64,000 nucleotides of DNA. It comes from Rotaria macrura. Lineage: Eukaryota; Rotifera; Eurotatoria; Philodinida; Philodinidae. The translations under genes were made by a program, and so were the position numbers. Location of the stretch: assembly GCA_900239685.1 (NCBI GenBank), contig OENT01000260.1, forward strand, positions 1 through 64,000, read 5' to 3'. A model generated the notes under the pieces. It ran no database searches. It saw only the letters and a program-made list of their open reading frames with translations, and was not told where the DNA came from. Below, one piece after another: positions 48,796 to 60,898 of the stretch (positions are counted from its first letter, which is position 1; every line of letters starts with the position of its first letter).

Positions 48796-49350
48796 TTTAT
48801 ACTAAATTCAAACCATTTATAGCAACGAAAACTTCTTCTAATTACTTGTAATTTATGTAGGATATTTTTTTTTCTATTCATGGGATCACATGTTCTTTTT
48901 TATAAACTGTTTGATATCAATAACTATTTGATCCTCATGTTCGCTCACGTTTATACAATGATAGTAAGGAGAGAACGAGCATGACAAACAAACACAGACG
49001 AAAGCAACTGAGAATAAAAACGATACTTGAGTGTAGTGTTACGCTCGGGTTTTTTTAGCTTGGTTTTTTTTCTCGTTAGACGAAACAGATGGAACAGAAC
49101 GAAAAAACTACCAAATTAATACCGTAGATTCTTTTTCATTAGAATGTTGTCTTTCTCTTCATAACATGCTAGTCTATGATTGTTTTTTTTTATGCTTTTT
49201 CAGCATGAAAAAGTTTATGGTTACTGCGATTGCCATATTAATTGATCATAATCAAACTTTCAAATGAAGAATAGCTTTGGTTTTAATATGACATTCATAT
49301 TTTAGATAAACTTTTGATCTAAAGAATATTTCGTAATCACAACAATCAAC
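48796..49350. other. Spacer between SENP8 and GOLM-like genes
   Basis: About 550 bases of T-rich DNA. It should hold the SENP8 3' UTR and the promoter or leader of the next gene; an AG acceptor-like site (ATTTTAG) lies near 49306. No gene is seen. Confidence 0.5.
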
Positions 49351-52300
49351 ATGTCTGCTCGAACGCCAAGTTTCATCGTTGTTGGTCTTGTCATCATCAT
49401 GTTTCTACTCGGCCTCTTCTACATGTCATGCTCGTCAAAAAATGCGGAACTTCGACTATCTTTAGAGCAATTCGAAGAACGTATTCGATCGGTAGGAATA
49501 GAACAATGCTATTGAAATATATTTATTGAACCATGTTTGCTTGTTTTTCTACTTCTTAGTTAACAATGAAAAATAGTGATTCAGAAAAAAAACTAGAAAA
49601 TGTAATTTCACGTAAGCGTGAACTTGACGAAGAAAAATTGACGATTCAAAGACAAATGGAAAAAAAAGATTCCGAAATCAATGATCTTAATACAAAATTA
49701 AATGAAAAAACAGCCGAATTTCAAAGTCTTAAATCCGATAAGAGTGCTCTTGATGAACAATTAGTAAGTTTAATTTTAAAAGTAAAATTCATTGACTATT
49801 TGATCATGTGTTTCTGGTTTTAATTAACTAGAAAGAATTTAAAGCTGCAAGTGAAACACTTGTTTCCAAAACCTCGTTGATTGAAAAATTGCAACAACAA
49901 TTAGATGATGAAAAACGTCTGTAGAAAGTGTTGAAACGACAAAACTAATCTTAATTTATTTTTTAGAATCTCACAATAATGAATTAAATCGATTAAAGCA
50001 AGAATATGACGCATTAAAAAATAATCAATCGTAAGTATTATTTTCAAGTTTTTTTGTTTTTGATACCTTAATTGGATTATCCTAGCTCACGAAATAATCA
50101 AATTTCTTCACAAAATGAACAGCAAAATAATTTCATTATTCCACAGCAACGTTATCGTCCATTTTTACCAAATAATTTCACAACTAAAAGTCTTGCATCA
50201 TTATTTCAAGATCCTTTAAACAAATTAAATAATCTAACACAAGAAGTCAAAGCACAAATGGTGCCAGAAGCATCGGATCTTCGAAATAAAGATTTAGACT
50301 TATCTGGTGTCAATACAAATACATCAACGACTAGACTATCGAACGAACAGCAACAGATTCAACCATTGGGTAATAATGATAGATTTCGTGACCAAGCTAA
50401 TCAAAATGCTCCAGCACCACCATTAGCTGATAATAATGCGCAACAGCAACCAGGCAATATTGAATCAGCTCAAGCAGCACCTCACCTAGATAAAGTAGCC
50501 AATGAGGAGAGTAAGTTAAACATCAAACAAACAGTTTTTTCCTATTCTTCAGCGTGCAAATAGAAAAACGAAAGATATTCAATAATTGAACTCTGTTTAT
50601 TAAACAGGAAACTGTAGAAAACAGCATCCTACTACTTCTAAGGTTTTAGTCGGTCAAATCAAAGATTTTTTTTTTGTAGTGTAAGGGACTTCCAACAGCA
50701 ATGGCTATAAAGAGCTTCGATCTGAAATTTCGTTTCATATGCAAGTCTTCCTCACAATAGAATAGTCCATTAAAAGAAAACGCAGTATTCTAAATGTGCG
50801 ACACCTAAATTATACATATCATTGTTACCATGGGCGACGCAACGTAGATTAATTACAGAACGCAATAAACTTTCAAATGAAACTGCTCTCACACATCCAC
50901 CCCGCTCATAGTAAGCTTTCCAACAGTAAAAGCTACTTTCTATTGAACTTAATCTCTCGAAAGGAAATATTGGACACTTGAGTATTGACTCATCTGTCAG
51001 GTATATGAAGAGCTTCAAATTAGTGTTATACGTTTTGTTGAAAATAGATTTATTCAAAATAAATGAATAAAATTCAATTTCATCGTTCTTTTCTAGTCGC
51101 TGATCATCAGAATTCGGACTTGAGACCTGTGTAAATGTTCGTCTTACATTTTAATAACAGTTCATTTCTGAATATATTATGAGCGTTAAAAATAAGTTGA
51201 ATATGTGCTGATCGTATAGTTAACGCAGTTTCTATCCCTATTTATATTATCAACTAGTTTATCTCTTTTATGAGTATGCTCGTATATAGCTGTCATGGAA
51301 CAAAACGGAATATATTACACAGTGATGTCGATGATCAAAACTTGCATCCCACGAAAGCATGAACAATGCCACGCAGTCAAAAAATTTCATTGCATCCCAA
51401 ATGTTTTCTTAGATTATGCAAAATTGCAGTCTCTTGGAGTGCTCATGTTCCACTCATGATTATTGCTGAAGTCAGATAAATTACTCTCATGTTTATGAAA
51501 TTTATTTGTTAGACGCCATGTCTAACCTAAGTTTTACAATTCAATATTTTTGAAAGTAGTTATCCGTGAAAACAGAATTGAAGATTTTATTCAATCTAGA
51601 AATATAGCAAATGAATAAGAAACTGTGCCAGTTGTTATATGTCGTATTAGGACTTCATTATGGAACGCATGTCCAGTGACTGAGTGCATTCCTTTTTTTT
51701 CAAATTGATGGATTCCAACTATTGTCTGAAGTCCATTAGTGTCTTTCAATTAAGAACCTTTTCTTTCTCTGTGCTATGATCATCTGAACGAAATCTATTG
51801 ATGAATCGATGGTAGGACTGAATTTAAAGTTTTAATATGAACAATCAATAAAATAGGACATTTACACTCGAAAAAATCTGCTCTCTTTAGATTGCTCGAC
51901 TTTGACGGTGAGTAAGTCAAATGATAGCACAAGATATGATCTTTTACAACAAACATTATATGTTGCTTGGCAATAAATGTAGGAAATCATTTCCATCATT
52001 TGTTAGTTTATTCTCTTTCGATCAAATAATTATTCCTGAATACTCTAAGGAAATTCATTCTAGCTAATTAGTTTTTTATTCTAGTTTGAAAAAGTACACT
52101 GACTGATAGAATTGATTATTTGAATTAATGTCTTCTTTTTATTAACAAATCACGATGGATTTCTATTAATATATGATAAGACTTTTTTATTTGAGAGTTT
52201 TTTTAAATTTTGAACATAAAAAAAAACAGGACCAAAAGATAAAATCCTACAATTTCAAATAAACTTCGAAACACTGAAACAGATTGCGTGTTTAACAAGA

Positions 52301-53016
52301 GAAAGTTACACACGATCTTGACTTGCCAACTGAGCACTATGTTAGATGTTTGTTTCACGAATATCTCTCGAAACTATTATGATAAAGAATTAAAAATAAT
52401 AGTGTTAGTTTTTCATTGTATCTGTTACTTTTCCGGAAAATGCTATATGACTTCTACGTATATAGCCTGAAGTAAATTGTTGATCGGAAATAAGACAGAG
52501 TAAGAGATAGACGTTTACATTTCATATATGTTTTAGACAAAGCAGTAGTACCAGCCCCACCAGATAATTCACAAAATCAACAGCGAGTAAGATAGTATTG
52601 AATATGTATGTGTATATATATTTTTTCATTTGTTGTTTGTTTCTCATTTAATCTTCTAGTTGGAACGATCATTAAATAGTCCCATATCTGAAACTAACGA
52701 TGAAAAAGTATTAAACAACGATAATAAAGAAATTGATGATGAGGAACAACTGCCCGTAGATAATCTACCACAGAACGTCGTCACCTCCGTGAATTCTTTC
52801 AAACAAAATAACTTTGACAATAATGATCGTCTAATGAATGCACCTTCACAATTAAAATCCAATGATAACAACGGTTATATTGCAGGTAGTCGTTCAAGAT
52901 TTCGACGCATTCGAAACCGAATTCGAGAACAGCAAAGATTTAACAACGGAGAAGAAATGTATAATAATAATAATAATAAAGATAATCAAGCTGTTCCAAA
53001 AGGCAGTTTGTTGTGA
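49351..53016 (+). CDS. GOLM1/GOLM2-like type II Golgi membrane protein
   Basis: Seven exons (49351-49491, 49560-49763, 49832-49916, 49967-50030, 50086-50510, 52537-52586, 52660-53016) join in phase to 441 residues. A short N-terminus is followed by one membrane helix at about 7-25 (SFIVVGLVIIMFLLGLFYMSC) with no cleavable-signal look. Next comes a long coiled coil to about residue 165 (ELRLSLEQFEERIRS, RKRELDEEKLTIQRQMEKKDSEINDLNTKLNEK). The rest is a Gln/Asn/Pro-rich disordered lumenal tail. This order, and the helix followed by an EERI-type coiled coil, match GOLM1 (GP73) and GOLM2 (CASC4). Those are cis-Golgi proteins that can be cleaved and secreted. One donor (GTCTGT at 49917) is unusual. 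The fold class is well supported; orthology is moderate. Confidence 0.7.
50511..52536 (+). other. GOLM-like intron 5, 2.0 kb
   Basis: Intron between the exon ending DKVANEE and the short exon coding KAVVPAPPDNSQNQQR. It is AT-rich, with one motif-free minus-strand frame at 50770-51057. Nothing else is seen. Confidence 0.7.
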
Positions 53017-56000
53017 TTTGCATCATTTATTTTTTGTATTTGCATACATTCATGCGTACACATATATCTTGCCATTTTTCTTTTGTTTCTTTTCAAATAT
53101 ACATGTTTTCTTCTTTCTCTGTTGTTGCTGTCGTTATTGTTTTCCTCTCGATACACATTTTTTCTTTTCAAATAATTGTTTTCTCCTGATATTTGAGAGA
53201 ATTTGATGTGTATGTTCCCGATTTTATTTCTTATGCTATTTATCTATATCGAACAATTACTTTAGCTGACATGATTTTGTTCTTTTTTAATTTGACGCAA
53301 AGAATAAACGGCTTAAGCTTGAACCATTACATTAAGAAATAAAATGCCACAGTGTAATGTAAACCATTGTGAAAACTCATCATCAGGATTGAATTTCAGC
53401 AACAGAAAAAGAGTTAAAATGTTGGATCAAAATGGATTCTATTAGAGAATGTGAATATCTCACTGTATATCGTCAACCAATGTTCGTCACAAGATTTTTT
53501 GGTGCAGTAGCTCAGCATCGGCGATACGGTGAAGGGGGTATAGTATAAAAAATATCATTAGTAGGTAGGATATAATCTAGTGTATTTAGTCTCGATTCTA
53601 ATCAATATAGAACTATTTCAGCATCCCTTTGGTAGAATGAAATAACCCTAAATAGTTTTCCTAAAATGAATGCAAGAAGTTGATTCTAATCTGATTAGGT
53701 TTAATTCTTGTTTATCTGAGAACTAATAGCGACCTGAATCTCTTATGATGTAATGAACAATTGAATTTAAATGGATTACAGATGTCATCGATCGTTCAAA
53801 TTGATAATCAACGTTCAGCTTGCTTCGAAAATATCAACGCTATGAAGTACATCATGGAAGCGATACTATGAATTATTTATATGTTTTATTCTAAATCAAA
53901 TGTAACATGTATCATTGAGTACTAATGTGCTACTAGTAAGTTATTCGATATTTTCATTCAAATTAAGCTTTCATAATGTATGTATAGATCAGTTCGATTT
54001 AATTGAAATATAGATCTCAGACAATACATATTGTTTCTACAATGAGATTGCCATACATGATTTTCATCTCTATCTCAATGATTCTATGAAATGAAGCTGA
54101 TATCAGCAAGTAGAATTAGTTTAAAGCAAGATATTTAGATCATGAATAATCAGAAATGTGTAAATATTTTCGATAGAATCCTACTTTACGACTGTGTTAA
54201 TCTCTATTTTCGACCCAATACTACCAGTCAACAGTAATAATTCTAGTGAGAAAGCACTATGTGTAATTATGTATCATGTTCACACTCGTTCTATTTATTG
54301 TGTGTGAAATCAATCCAACATTACTCGACGAAGAAAGTTAAGATTATGGGATAATGGTCTCATCTGAAATGAGTTTGAATTCGATTTTTAATGAAAAGCA
54401 AATTGGTAAACGTTTTCATGACGCATTTACTTTATAACTCCTGAAAAACTTTAGCCTTATTTATACGATTTGTTGATGACTATTAATAATGTGGTGTACG
54501 TTTGAAGATATAAATAATCTAAAAGAAGGTTGAACTATTTTAGGCTTGACTATGGTTGTGTCAAACGACAGAAATATCTTTTACTATACTACCAGTATGT
54601 TCTAATTATTTTCATCGATAAGACTTGTTCGAAGTCAATAATAACGAAGATCAAGATTCAGAAGGAACTAAATCTAATTCAAAAAGTCACTCGATTTTAT
54701 CAACAGAAGGATTTAGTTAAATAAGTAAACCAATATTACACACACATTACAGTCAGTCCATCTTATTAACAAGTGTCATGTTTGCAATAGTCAAATTATC
54801 GTAGTTGAAGATCATGTTTCTATGTGTTATCGAATGAATATAGCAACGAAGGTACAACTATATGTTTAAAATGAAAAGAAACTCATTATGAAAAGTTTAC
54901 ATGACACAAAAATATGATAGAGATTGCTGATATACGTAGGTGATATTTGACACACAATCTATTCAAACAACTAAACTTATGTATTTGATTTCGATCATGT
55001 TCTATCAGTCAATTTTTTCCTCTAGTCTCTTTTAATATTGCTCAAAGTTCATAACAATACACTCTCAAATATCTTACTTTTACACACTATTTTCTGAAAA
55101 CAACACTTTACAGTTAATACACATCTTATATAAAAGCTTTCACTTGCCATTATTTTCTAAAGTTTGCATTCAATTCGGACGCCAACTCACTAAATACATC
55201 GAACGAAGACTTGAATATTTGTCCAAAATTTAATTGTCATAAAATGATCTACTATTTGTCGATTTTTCTAATATTTACTCACTTAACATCAATCATCAAA
55301 TAAGCCTTTGTCAACAGAGAATGGTAGTCGGGTAATTCCATGGGGTTTCTATCATCGTTGCAGTGGCTATTCGCAAATCATTCTCAAATAACTTAGATTT
55401 ACGTCATAGAACGTTTTCTGCTGGTAATTTTGATTATAAAAAAAGTCTATCATTCAATGTCAAACAAACAAGAGAGATATCAACAAAATACTTGAATGAT
55501 CATTGTTCCATAAATTTTTCCACTACAAATTCAGCCGTTGTCAGTATCTTAGTCAGTTTACATTTTTGTATTTTCTGAATCAAAATTCTACTATCAGACT
55601 TATGTAGCGCATCAAAAAGTGTCCAACATTTTGTACTTTTGAACGTACTTCTGTAATATTTTCTCGAACCTGTTCATGTGTGCTTGTTTCGGTAGATAAC
55701 TCAAAAACGAGAAAAAAACGAAAATATTGTTTCATAATTTTCTAGAAAAATGGAATACACCCACTTGTTGGTATTTACAGTTCGGCAAACAAAAAGCTCC
55801 TCTATCGATTTGTATAGTTCAATTTTCATTGGAGTTATATTCGCTGATATAAAAGAATCAAAAACGTGAAAGGGCTGTTTTCTTTTTCTCGTTTGATAAT
55901 GGGAATTTAAGTAATATTTCTTTATTTATTCCTATGTTGAATGAAACGAGTATATAACATTATGAACTTGAGATTGCTATTCAACGTGTAAAACTGCATT

Positions 56001-57357
56001 GAATAAGGTATATTTTGCTTCGCCTATTTATCTTCTGTAAAGTCTTTTGAGTCAATTATAAGTTCCTATTTAATCCTACAAGAGACCCTCTCGAGTTTCG
56101 CAAGAACTGATGAACGGAAGTACAAAAAAGATATCGAATCGATACTAGTATTGATATTGAGTAAAAATGTGAAAGTGATATCTTCAACCGTTCAGATGAT
56201 GTGGAGTATATTTTAACTCATGTCCAATCTAACAAAGAGAGAGTAAGTGACAGACAGAGACTAGTACCACTTTTTAGATTTGTTCAAAAAGGTGTGCTGT
56301 TCACATTATGAGTAGATTTATAGGATGCTAATCTAATTCTGAATGCAGTTTAACATAAAAGATTTGGCAATATAGAACCACACATGCGAATCTTGGTAAT
56401 CATTGATTACTTGTTGCCGTCTTAACTACTTGAGCACATGAGTTTCTGCTAGTCGATGGATTTCTAATAACAGTGATTTCTAATTAACGACAATCCATAT
56501 TTAATTTATAAACTTAGTAAATGTTTATGAGAGTTAGTCATAGTTAAAAAAACGACATGTCGCTTATTAAAGATCTGCTACCAATGAAATGAGTTTTTAT
56601 AGCTTTTTAGTTACTAATCTAATACATTTAAAAAACGATATCACTAACTGAATTGAACAGTTGATGTATTAAAGGCGTAGTTGTTGTACGTTTGTGATTT
56701 GCATTCATACTAAAGAAGGTTAGGATGGGCGAACAAAACAGAAATCAATTCAATTTTCATATTTTGTAATCATTGCGTCAATTATGGAGTGCTGGCATCT
56801 AAAAAAAAGATTTCGATTTTTTTCCATAAGCGATACTTACAACAGTAGCATCGATTTCTTAAGTTATGAACATTACTATTTCCGAAACTTCTCACAGACT
56901 TTTCTTCCTAAATCTAAAGGCTGATATGACACTTTGAAACATCTCAGTCCTATTAATTGGATTGTTGTCGTGAATACAAAGTTAAAAATAACAATAAGCT
57001 TCAAGTCCATACTTGAGAAACATAGAATATCAGTAATGACCCGACACTCACAACTACTTTTGAGTTTTGTAATGAATGAACATAAGTCTATGCGCAGCAA
57101 TATCATGTAATCCTTTTGCTTACGTTCACGGGCCGATTATGAACTCCTAGTAGGATTGTATCATTGTATATTGATTCAATACTACAATAGTATAACGGAT
57201 GGGGCAAAACTTCTACATTAATTTTTGTTTTTGATGTAGCTCTGCAATAGAATCTCATAGAGATTTTATCATCATTGGTTTTGTTAGTAAGAGTCAAGTA
57301 TCTAGTGAAAAAAAATATTCAAATGAATATCACTGAAAAAAATTGATAGCGGCTACA
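53017..57357. other. Gene-poor region
   Basis: Over four kilobases without a convincing gene. The first 250 bases are probably the 3' UTR of the GOLM-like gene. A THAP-like relic begins near 53344. A 71-codon frame at 55363-55578, preceded by TTGCAG and reading VAIRKSFSNNLDLRHRTFSAGNFDYKKSL, looks faintly like an exon but has no partner. The rest is AT-rich and featureless to me. Confidence 0.45.
53344..53550 (+). pseudogene. THAP-domain-like relic
   Basis: An ATG at 53344 opens MPQCNVNHCENSSSGLNF, which has the C-x4-C spacing and M-P-x-C start typical of THAP zinc fingers. The reading then shifts frame: the next coding-looking piece is ATEKELKCWIKMDSIRECEYLTVYRQPMFVTRFFGAV in another frame. 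THAP domains occur in P-element-type transposases and in host factors derived from them. The expected downstream C-x2-H and AVPTIF parts are not seen. It is either a decayed fragment or an unrecognised short exon of a larger gene. The identification rests on a few residues only. Confidence 0.25.
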
Positions 57358-57757
57358 GAAAGGACGGGGGACGGTTTGACAGCTAATCGGCCCTATAAAA
57401 CATTTTTGATTCAAAACCCCAACCATTCTACGTAGGATGAAAGAGCTCGGCGAACTGAACATCTTTTGTAATGGAACTTGTTCTTTTAAGTGCTACTTTG
57501 AAGAGTTANNNNNNNNNNNNNNNNNNNNNNNNNNNNNNNNNNNNNNNNNNNNNNNNNNNNNNNNNNNNNNNNNNNNNNNNNNNNNNNNNNNNNNNNNNNN
57601 NNNNNNTAACTCTTCAAAGTAGCACTTAAAAGAACAAGTTCCATTACAAAAGATGTTCAGTTCGCCGAGCTCTTTCATCCTACGTAGAATGGTTGGGGTT
57701 TTGAATCAAAAATGTTTTATAGGGCCGATTGGTTGCCAAACCGTCCCCCGACCTTTC
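57358..57757. mobile_element. Foldback / MITE-like element with 151-bp inverted arms
   Basis: Positions 57358-57508 are the reverse complement of 57607-57757 with only about four or five differences, all toward the outer ends. The arms are separated by 98 N bases at 57509-57606, so the true centre is unknown. The outer ends carry a GC-rich block (CGGGGGACGGTTTG near 57365) that contrasts with the surrounding AT-rich DNA. No clear target-site duplication is visible. Short mirrored frames inside the arms are side effects of the palindrome. It is probably a non-autonomous DNA transposon, or the ends of a longer one with its middle missing from the assembly. Confidence 0.65.
57509..57606. other. 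Assembly gap
   Basis: Ninety-eight N bases at the exact centre of a long inverted repeat. Such palindromes often break assemblies, so the gap length may not reflect the true distance. Confidence 0.98.
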
Positions 57758-59427
57758 AGAATACAAAGCATTGAAAAACTATTCCGTAACTTTGGTTTTA
57801 AATTTTTAACCTGAAAATGTTTCTTTGAGATTTTCTCGCATCATACTGTGTTTGATTTTTGAGAATCTTATAATATCAGTTGTTTATTAAAAAGAAGGCC
57901 TTCATATTGTTTGAAAATAATTGATCTAACACACAGGAGAATAAACAGAAGAGCATATCATTAGACAATTTTATTTTGCTGATTTATAGTTTCCAATACG
58001 AAAACCAATCTTTGATTTAATGTTGCACAAACAATCTGAGTCATATTTCAAATAATATCGTGCGATAGAGGATTCATCAAGCTATGATGTCCATGTGAAA
58101 TATACAATTTCGAGTGAAAATTCTATCCGAACAAAATTAACTTTTTATCCGACTATGATCAAGAGTGTGGAAAAATGGAGACATCAGACGATAATATCAT
58201 TAAAGCGTTCGTTTCAGCCATTAAAATATTGCCAAGGGCTTCTTTTTTCGTTACTAGATTCCACTATCCGCACCTTGTAAAACTCAGATTAGAGAGTAAA
58301 ACTAAGAGTGGCCAGATTAAATGAAATCTTTTTCAAATTCAAAAAACAATTTGCTGGATGGTTTTTCAATTCTTTTCATTCTTAAGTTTCTGTAGCCTCT
58401 ATTAAACTTTTGCAACGATATTCATCGGTATCTTTTTGCACTAAACACTGGAATCGTTCTAATAAAAGCAGAGCTGAAATCTCTATAAGATTCTAGTACA
58501 GTGCTAAATCAAAAACAAAATTAATACAGAACTTTTCCCCTATCCGTTGTTGTATGGTTCTAATAATTTCTTCTGATATTTTTTCCATGGAACTGTGTAT
58601 AGTTATCATATATCATCCATGTTACTTACAGTCGTGCATGAGTATAGTCATCAATAGAATCTGTTTACAAGTTAATGACAAGTCAAGTTTCATCTATCTG
58701 TTATTTGAAAGTTTCATTATAACTTGAATAATAGGTGTACGAGTGTGACTTTGCTTCCTTTTAGTGAAAATCTGAGATCAGATTAGAAAATAGCTACTCA
58801 TTTTTAAGTAAATATTTTTCATTTATTCAAGATTAATAGCAGTCAAATATTCAACGTATTCATTCTAAATAAGAATAATTTTTATTTAAATAGAAAATTT
58901 AGTTTTCATGTTTATTGTGGAGATAAAAAAGAATGTTTCTCTTCACTGATAAACAGTATATGGAAAATTAGTAGTATATAGTAAGCTGTATTGACAAAGG
59001 TAATAACACCAGTACCGTGCTGTACTTATTCTAGAGTTAGTAAAACACTGAATTAAGACTGCATACTCACTCACACAATAGTTGTTATATGTGATTTCGT
59101 TTATTATCGTTTACAAGCCTACTAATATTCATCTAGGATGCAAATGTAGTAATTGCTCGATTATTACTTTTGATTTATGTGAAGCATAAAATTTTCGTAC
59201 GCTACGCACATACTTTCCAAAATGTTACTATTTTTCCATATTAGAAAAAACTGAAATTAAAAACAACGATCTAAATTATTGTATATAGTACTCCTCGAAA
59301 AGATGCACGATATTTGATGAAGATTACCACCGATTTACAATAAGTTTCTTTTTATCAAAAATATACGATTTTAGTCAGCACTACAGAGTCTGTCGCATGC
59401 AACTACTTCTTATAACTCGTCTACTTT
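57758..59427. other. Intergenic, no gene seen
   Basis: AT-rich DNA between the foldback element and the possible minus-strand gene. A 61-codon frame at 58095-58280 has no motif. Nothing else stands out. Confidence 0.5.
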
Positions 59428-59900
59428 TTATGTTAGATCAATATTCTTCATCGTTGCTTTCTGAATTGAAACATTGAAATTAATAGATTTTTCATTCATC
59501 TCTATGTGTGCTTGATATTGATATCCATTGTCGATGACAAAATAGTAATCTCTAAATATTCGATTGTCAGATAACTTGTTGTCAAGTTCAGCGATGCAAA
59601 TGTAATGCGTTTGAAAACGATGACAAAGAGGAACCACTGTTAAATCTATAATGGTCAAAAAAGTATTTTCTACCAATAAACTAGAGTGTAGAATTCGTTT
59701 GATTATATTATTGTGATCTTGATATGTTCCTTGTCACTCGATGAATAATTCGTTGGTAGGCGAATAGAGCTACTCTGTGCATTAACTCGACCATAAAATG
59801 TTATTTTATTGAAGGTTATCGCTAGAGCGAAAGTATAAAAAGGAAAAAGAAAATATCGGAGCAATTGATTCACGTATTGTTGCGACTTCTCTCTCACCAC
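59428..59900 (-). CDS. Possible two-exon gene fragment, unknown product
   Basis: Two minus-strand blocks (59738-about 59900 and 59428-59669) join in phase across a 68-base GT-AG intron. The product reads SQQYVNQLLRYFLFPFYTFALAITFNKITFYGRVNAQSSSIRLPTNYSSK, then NTFLTIIDLTVVPLCHRFQTHYICIAELDNKLSDNRIFRDYYFVIDNGYQYQAHIEMNEKSINF and on to the stop. A hydrophobic segment near the start could be a membrane helix. There is no ATG in the first block; a TTTATACAG acceptor just upstream suggests an earlier exon that I could not place. No domain is recognised. The phase-consistent intron and even codon use make real coding DNA likely, but the gene may be truncated. Confidence 0.35.
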
Positions 59901-60160
59901 TGTATAAAGTATTCAATAATATCAACGACGTGAATAATACGCCTGAAAAGGTTGTTTATGCTGAAATTAAAACTATGGAGAGAACGGCAATGTGTTAAAG
60001 TAACCGAACACTAAAAAAGAATGAATCGTATTTTGTATGAATTCTAAGCAATGGAATCGAGCTTATTCATAATTTCTAAAATAAAATCATCAAATAAGAA
60101 TCGTATATAAAGCAGAGTATAAACGACTCTCAAATAGTTCTTTATAAATAGGTTAAAACT

Positions 60161-60898
60161 ATGCAAGGTCATATTTTTGGCGTTTTGTTGTTGTGCGTCG
60201 CATTGAGTGAAGGATTATTTTTCAATTGTAAGATACTTACTTTTTCTGACTGCTTATTCGTATGCCTTTCTACTATCAATTCTTTTAGCGAAAGATAAAT
60301 GTCCAATACAAAAATTCAAAGCAACTAAAAACATTGTAGGCGATACATTATTAGTTCATGAAAACTTTAATGATCGTGTCAAATCAGTTGATAGTGCAGC
60401 CAAAGACTGTAAGGTACATGTCTACGTCAAAGGTTCTTATTATCAGATACGTGATCCGGCTGAAGCAGTCTTAGTTTCGGACGCAGACGTGGTTATTGGA
60501 CATGGCTTTAATTTTGAAGTACGTGATACAAACAATGCACTGTTGTGCAATGCATTATGTCTTTCCAGAAGTAAGTCTCTATTTTAAGCTGACATTTTAT
60601 CAGTTTGTTTCATTTATTTGCTTTAAAACGTTAAGATCCAAACGATATCCCTGAAGTGAAATGCTTCTTAGATAGCATACGAAAAAGTGGTTTAACATGG
60701 TCACTATCGAACACAAAAGTGATAAGTGATGGCACGTATGCTTCAGATGTAAGAGGATATCAAGCACTCAAAGTTGACATACAAACAAAGTGTCAAAAGG
60801 CAACGTTTAAGCGGGCACTATTACGAGAATTTCGTCAAGTGTATGACAGCGACAGTCAAGATTCTGATGAAGAATCTACTGACAAGAAGAAGAAATAA
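60161..60898 (+). CDS. Secreted M15-peptidase-like protein, probably inactive
   Basis: Three exons (60161-60227, 60289-60570, 60636-60898) join in phase to 203 residues. Residues 1-21 are a signal peptide (MQGHIFGVLLLCVALSEG). The core reads CKVHVYVKGSYYQIRDPAEAVLVSDADVVIGHGFNFEVRDTNNALLCNALC, then VKCFLDSIRKSGLTWSL. This pattern resembles the VanY/D-Ala-D-Ala carboxypeptidase (M15) fold, in which a 'S-x-H-x-x-GxAxD' block and a late 'HxD' supply the zinc ligands. Here those places read DADVVIGHGFNF and ALKVD, so the His and Asp ligands seem absent. The tail is acidic then basic (DSDSQDSDEESTDKKKK). If the match is right, it is a secreted pseudo-enzyme, perhaps a binding protein. The gene model is good; the family call is tentative. 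Confidence 0.6.

Noticed and set aside
53505-53550. GTAGCTCAG sequence like a tRNA A-box
   Set aside because: No B-box follows at the right distance and the rest does not fold as a tRNA.
57437-57678. Identical 61-codon frames on both strands
   Set aside because: They mirror each other because they lie in the two arms of the foldback element, and they read through unknown bases.
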